6,992 nt of DNA from Caldora sp. SIO3E6 (GTDB lineage Bacteria > Cyanobacteriota > Cyanobacteriia > Cyanobacteriales > Coleofasciculaceae), in NCBI GenBank assembly GCA_010672185.1, contig JAAHHL010000362.1, forward strand, positions 1 to 6,992, given 5' to 3'. This document shows positions 5,180 to 6,992 of the stretch, one piece after another. Position 1 is the stretch's first letter; each line of letters opens with the position of its first letter. The translations under genes and the position numbers were made by a program. The notes below the pieces were generated by a model. It saw only the letters and a program-made list of their open reading frames with translations, was not told the origin of the DNA and searched no databases.

Positions 5180-6190
5180 ATGGGTGTTGATTTCACTGTC
5201 GCTATCCCAACATACAATGGGGAGAAGCGTCTACCGGAAGTTTTAGAGAGGTTGCGCAATTCCTGCAAACATGCCTTGCAGCAAACTCAAACACAATCCT
5301 ACCGTTGGGAAGTCATTGTTGTTGACAACAACAGCACTGACAACACAGCTAAGGTTGTTCGTTCTTATCAAGCCGATTGGCCAAAGCAGTATCCTTTAAG
5401 ATATTGCTTCGAGCCGAAGCAGGGAGCGGCATATGCCCGGAATCGTGCCTTTAGTGAAGCTAAAGGAGCACTGGTTGGTTTTTTGGATGATGACAACTTA
5501 CCGGCTCCTGATTGGATAGCAGCAGCTTGGTTATTTGCTCAGGAACATCCAGCAGCAGGTGCTTATGGCAGTCAAATCCACGGTGACTTTGAGGTAAAAC
5601 CTCCCAACAATTTTGAAAGAATTGCTCCTTTTTTAGCAATTACTGAGCGTGGCTCCAAACCACTGTGCTATCAACCTAACCAGAAAATATTGCCACCGTC
5701 TGCGGGATTGGTGGTGCGCAAACAAGCATGGCTGAATAGCTGTCCCCCGCACCTAGTATTAACTGGACGTACCGGTAGCAGTATGCTCACTGGCGAAGAT
5801 TTAGAGATGATTTCTCATATCCAAGCTAACGGTTGGGAAATCTGGTACAACCCGGCGATGTGCATCTACCACAAAATTCCGCACTGGCGTCTCAAACGTG
5901 AGTATTTAATTCCGTTTTTCCGTGGGATTGGATTAAGTCGTTATGTAACACGAATGCTCAGTGTCAAACCTTGGCAAAGACCGGTTGCAACTCTGGTTTA
6001 CATGGGTAATGATTTGAGAAAAATTGTTGTTCATTTGCTCAAACACCGCTTTCAATTACGCTCTGACTTGATTGCTGCTTGTGAAATGCAACTATTTGTT
6101 AGTAGTTTAGTCAGTCCCTTTTATTTGTGGAGACATGGGTATTTAGACGGCAAGCAGCTAGAAAATTTTACTAGAGCAGCAGTTAAGTAA
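5180..6190 (+). CDS. hpsE: Family 2 glycosyltransferase, hormogonium polysaccharide HpsE-like
   Basis: This 336-residue GT-A fold glycosyltransferase would transfer a sugar from a nucleotide donor during synthesis of the polysaccharide secreted by gliding hormogonia. VAIPTYNG near the start and VDNNSTDNT (about 48-56) form the nucleotide-binding part. LDDDN (about 102-106) supplies the DxD-type metal site, and GEDLE (about 205-209) supplies the catalytic acidic pair, followed by HKIPHWRLKREYL. No clear signal peptide is present; a weak hydrophobic segment near the C-terminus (about 300-316) may bring it to the membrane. ATG 5180 is preferred over TTG 5168 because the family motif begins shortly after it and GGAT lies upstream. 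The HpsE name rests on overall resemblance in memory; GT2 enzymes are diverse, and no other hps gene lies in the window. It stands alone, with repeat arrays directly downstream. Confidence 0.8.
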   Translation: MGVDFTVAIPTYNGEKRLPEVLERLRNSCKHALQQTQTQSYRWEVIVVDNNSTDNTAKVVRSYQADWPKQYPLRYCFEPKQGAAYARNRAFSEAKGALVGFLDDDNLPAPDWIAAAWLFAQEHPAAGAYGSQIHGDFEVKPPNNFERIAPFLAITERGSKPLCYQPNQKILPPSAGLVVRKQAWLNSCPPHLVLTGRTGSSMLTGEDLEMISHIQANGWEIWYNPAMCIYHKIPHWRLKREYLIPFFRGIGLSRYVTRMLSVKPWQRPVATLVYMGNDLRKIVVHLLKHRFQLRSDLIAACEMQLFVSSLVSPFYLWRHGYLDGKQLENFTRAAVK

Positions 6191-6198
6191 TACTTTCA

Positions 6199-6377
6199 AG
6201 GCAGAAGGCAGGAGGCAGGAGGCAGGAGGCTCTGAGGCAGGAGGCAGGAGGCTCTGAGGCAGGAGACAGGAGGCAGGAGGCAGGAGGCTCTGAGGCAGGA
6301 GGCAGGAGGCAGGAGGCAGGAGGCAGGAGGCTCTGAGGCAGGAGACAGGAGGCAGGAGGCAGGAGGCTCTGAGGCAG
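6199..6377 (+). repeat. GGCAGGA heptamer array with interspersed GGCTCTGA units
   Basis: Tandem AGGCAGG heptamers begin nine bases after the glycosyltransferase stop. They are broken at intervals by an 8-bp AGGCTCTG spacer and by one-base variants (AGACAGG). A 48-bp segment (6251-6298) is repeated identically at 6330-6377, which shows block duplication on top of unit slippage. The minus strand is open as a Pro/Ala/Ser/Cys/Leu-rich frame, but that is only a by-product of the repeat. Confidence 0.9.
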
Positions 6378-6425
6378 TCCCTATGAAAAAATTTTTTTCA
6401 CCACCATGCATGAAAATCCTTCTCT

Positions 6426-6457
6426 CCGCGTCCCCGCGTCCCCGCGTCCCCGCGTCT
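6426..6457. repeat. CCGCGTCC octamer array (4 units)
   Basis: Three exact CCGCGTCC units are followed by CCGCGTCT with no gaps. This is a GC-rich array in an otherwise AT-rich intergenic region. It has a different unit and different composition from the array before it. No function is evident. Confidence 0.85.
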
Positions 6458-6506
6458 CTTCCCTGAGAGGCTATTCTAAATTGCCCAACTTTCAGATAAA
6501 ATAAAA

Positions 6507-6525
6507 GACGCCCAAATCGGGCGTC
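6507..6525 (-). terminator. Rho-independent terminator facing leftward
   Basis: The stem GACGCCC/GGGCGTC has a 5-nt loop. On the minus strand it is followed by TTTTATTTTATC, a good U-tract, whereas on the plus strand it is followed by CTTATC. It would stop leftward transcription entering from 6530 or beyond, although no minus-strand gene is visible to the right within the window. It could work weakly for the plus-strand glycosyltransferase. Confidence 0.55.
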
Positions 6526-6543
6526 CTTATCAGGGTGCATCTA

Positions 6544-6582
6544 CTAGACATTAGTCTAGCTTAATGAGGGGTCTGACCCCTC
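6544..6582. repeat. Two-hairpin element (possible second REP family)
   Basis: CTAGAC-ATTA-GTCTAG (6544-6559) is followed after six bases by GAGGGGT-CTG-ACCCCTC (6566-6582). The spacing and the TTAATGAG linker recall the REP-like pairs at 755-1742, but the stem sequences differ. A related GGGGTTTGACCCCTCA occurs at 606-621. Confidence 0.5.
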
Positions 6583-6616
6583 ACCTCAATTAACAAAAAT
6601 TAATAATTCAGTTTTT

Positions 6617-6651
6617 AGCTTTCAGCTGTCAGCTTTCAGCTTTCAGCTTTA
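6617..6651. repeat. AGCTTTC heptamer array (5 units)
   Basis: The units are AGCTTTC, AGCTGTC, AGCTTTC, AGCTTTC and a closing AGCTTTA. This is a short tandem repeat of the STRR type common between cyanobacterial genes. The surrounding 6583-6772 holds no gene that I can support. Confidence 0.85.
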
Positions 6652-6772
6652 AGATTACCCAGGAATCAATACTGTTCGGATAAGCTCAAATCAGGTGAAC
6701 GAAATTTTGGGTGGGATTTCTTGAGCGTTGTATCCAAAAATTATCAGTTCTCTCTTCTTCCCCAGCTCCCTA

Positions 6773-6960
6773 GCTCCTCCGCTCCTCCGCTCCTCCGCTC
6801 CTCCGCTCCTCCGCTCCTCTGCTCCTCCGCTCCTCCGCTCCTCCGCTCCTCCGCTCCTCCGCTCCTCTGCTCCTCCGCTCCTCCGCTCCTCCGCTCCTCC
6901 GCTCCTCTGCTCCTCCGCTCCTCCGCTCCTCCGCTCCTCCGCTCCTCCGCTCCTCCGCTC
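6773..6960. repeat. GCTCCTCC octamer array (~23 units)
   Basis: Twenty-three uninterrupted octamers are followed by a half unit. All are GCTCCTCC except three GCTCCTCT variants at 6813, 6861 and 6901, spaced six and five units apart, which points to duplication of multi-unit blocks. Degenerate units (AGCTCCCT) lead in from 6764. The minus-strand frame through it (Gly-Gly-Ala-Glu-Glu-Arg-Arg-Ser repeated) is an artefact of the octamer and is not called as a gene. Confidence 0.92.
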
Positions 6961-6992
6961 CCCCCCCTCCCCCCCCCTACCTTCCCTCACCC
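6961..6992. other. Poly-C low-complexity edge (G-run on minus strand)
   Basis: Runs of seven to eight C separated by single T continue from the octamer array to the window end. The minus strand has several long G-runs that could fold as a G-quadruplex. Such sequence often stops assemblies, so the window may end at a contig boundary rather than a biological one. Confidence 0.6.

Noticed and set aside
6196..6540. 114-codon minus-strand frame rich in PASCLLP
   Set aside because: Generated by the GGCAGGA array; no start context and no non-repeat domain.
6655..6725. Possible insertion-sequence end around ATACTGTTCGGATAAGC
   Set aside because: It vaguely recalls a cyanobacterial IS terminus, but no partner inverted repeat or transposase is present in the window.
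6691..6990. 99-codon minus-strand GGAEERRS repeat protein
   Set aside because: Every frame of an octamer array stays open by construction; the non-repeat tail matches nothing.

Overview
The window looks like accessory DNA from a filamentous, hormogonium-forming cyanobacterium. The evidence is a hormogonium-polysaccharide-type glycosyltransferase (HpsE-like), a Tat-exported caspase-fold protein of the kind common in Nostocales and Oscillatoriales, a site-2 protease fused to TPRs, and several short tandem repeat families (heptamers such as ACTTGTT and AGCTTTC, octamers such as CCGCGTCC and GCTCCTCC) typical of cyanobacterial intergenic DNA. The genus cannot be fixed from the sequence. The window ends in poly-C low-complexity sequence, which may be a contig edge.

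Layout. Positions 1-643 have no convincing gene. They hold a long hairpin (70-128) and, on the minus strand, a roughly 400-nt stretch rich in potential stems (about 226-640) that I read as a candidate structured RNA, possibly an IscB-type omegaRNA (HEARO) left without its protein. Positions 644-1145 are a cluster of repeats of about 149 bp that carry REP-like paired palindromes (copies A, B and C, with B inverted). At 1199-1642 (minus) lies a complete single-domain Y1 (HUH) transposase of the IS200/RAYT type, with a fourth REP copy (D) immediately upstream. This is a REP/RAYT neighbourhood in which the palindromes covary between copies.

Positions 1784-3204 (minus) hold a caspase-family gene split in two. 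The Tat signal and first beta strand (3040-3204) are separated from the catalytic part (His and Cys both present, 1784-2875) by about 200 bp of foreign sequence containing a heptamer array. Removing that insert restores a plausible continuous protein. Upstream in the same orientation are a 56-codon small ORF (3310-3480) and a complete M50 protease-TPR gene (3506-4813).

A 366-bp divergent intergenic region (4814-5179) has four copies of the heptamer ATAGTTT, two of them forming a perfect dyad. It separates the protease from the HpsE-like glycosyltransferase (5180-6190, plus). After 6190 there is no gene: 6199-6377, 6426-6457, 6617-6651 and 6773-6960 are tandem arrays of different 7- and 8-bp units, interspersed with a minus-strand terminator (6507-6525) and a two-hairpin element (6544-6582).

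The protease, small ORF and caspase gene could once have been one minus-strand transcription unit. The glycosyltransferase would act in extracellular polysaccharide synthesis for gliding hormogonia, but no other hps gene is in view. The dominant theme is repeat and palindrome mobility, with at least one gene apparently broken by it.
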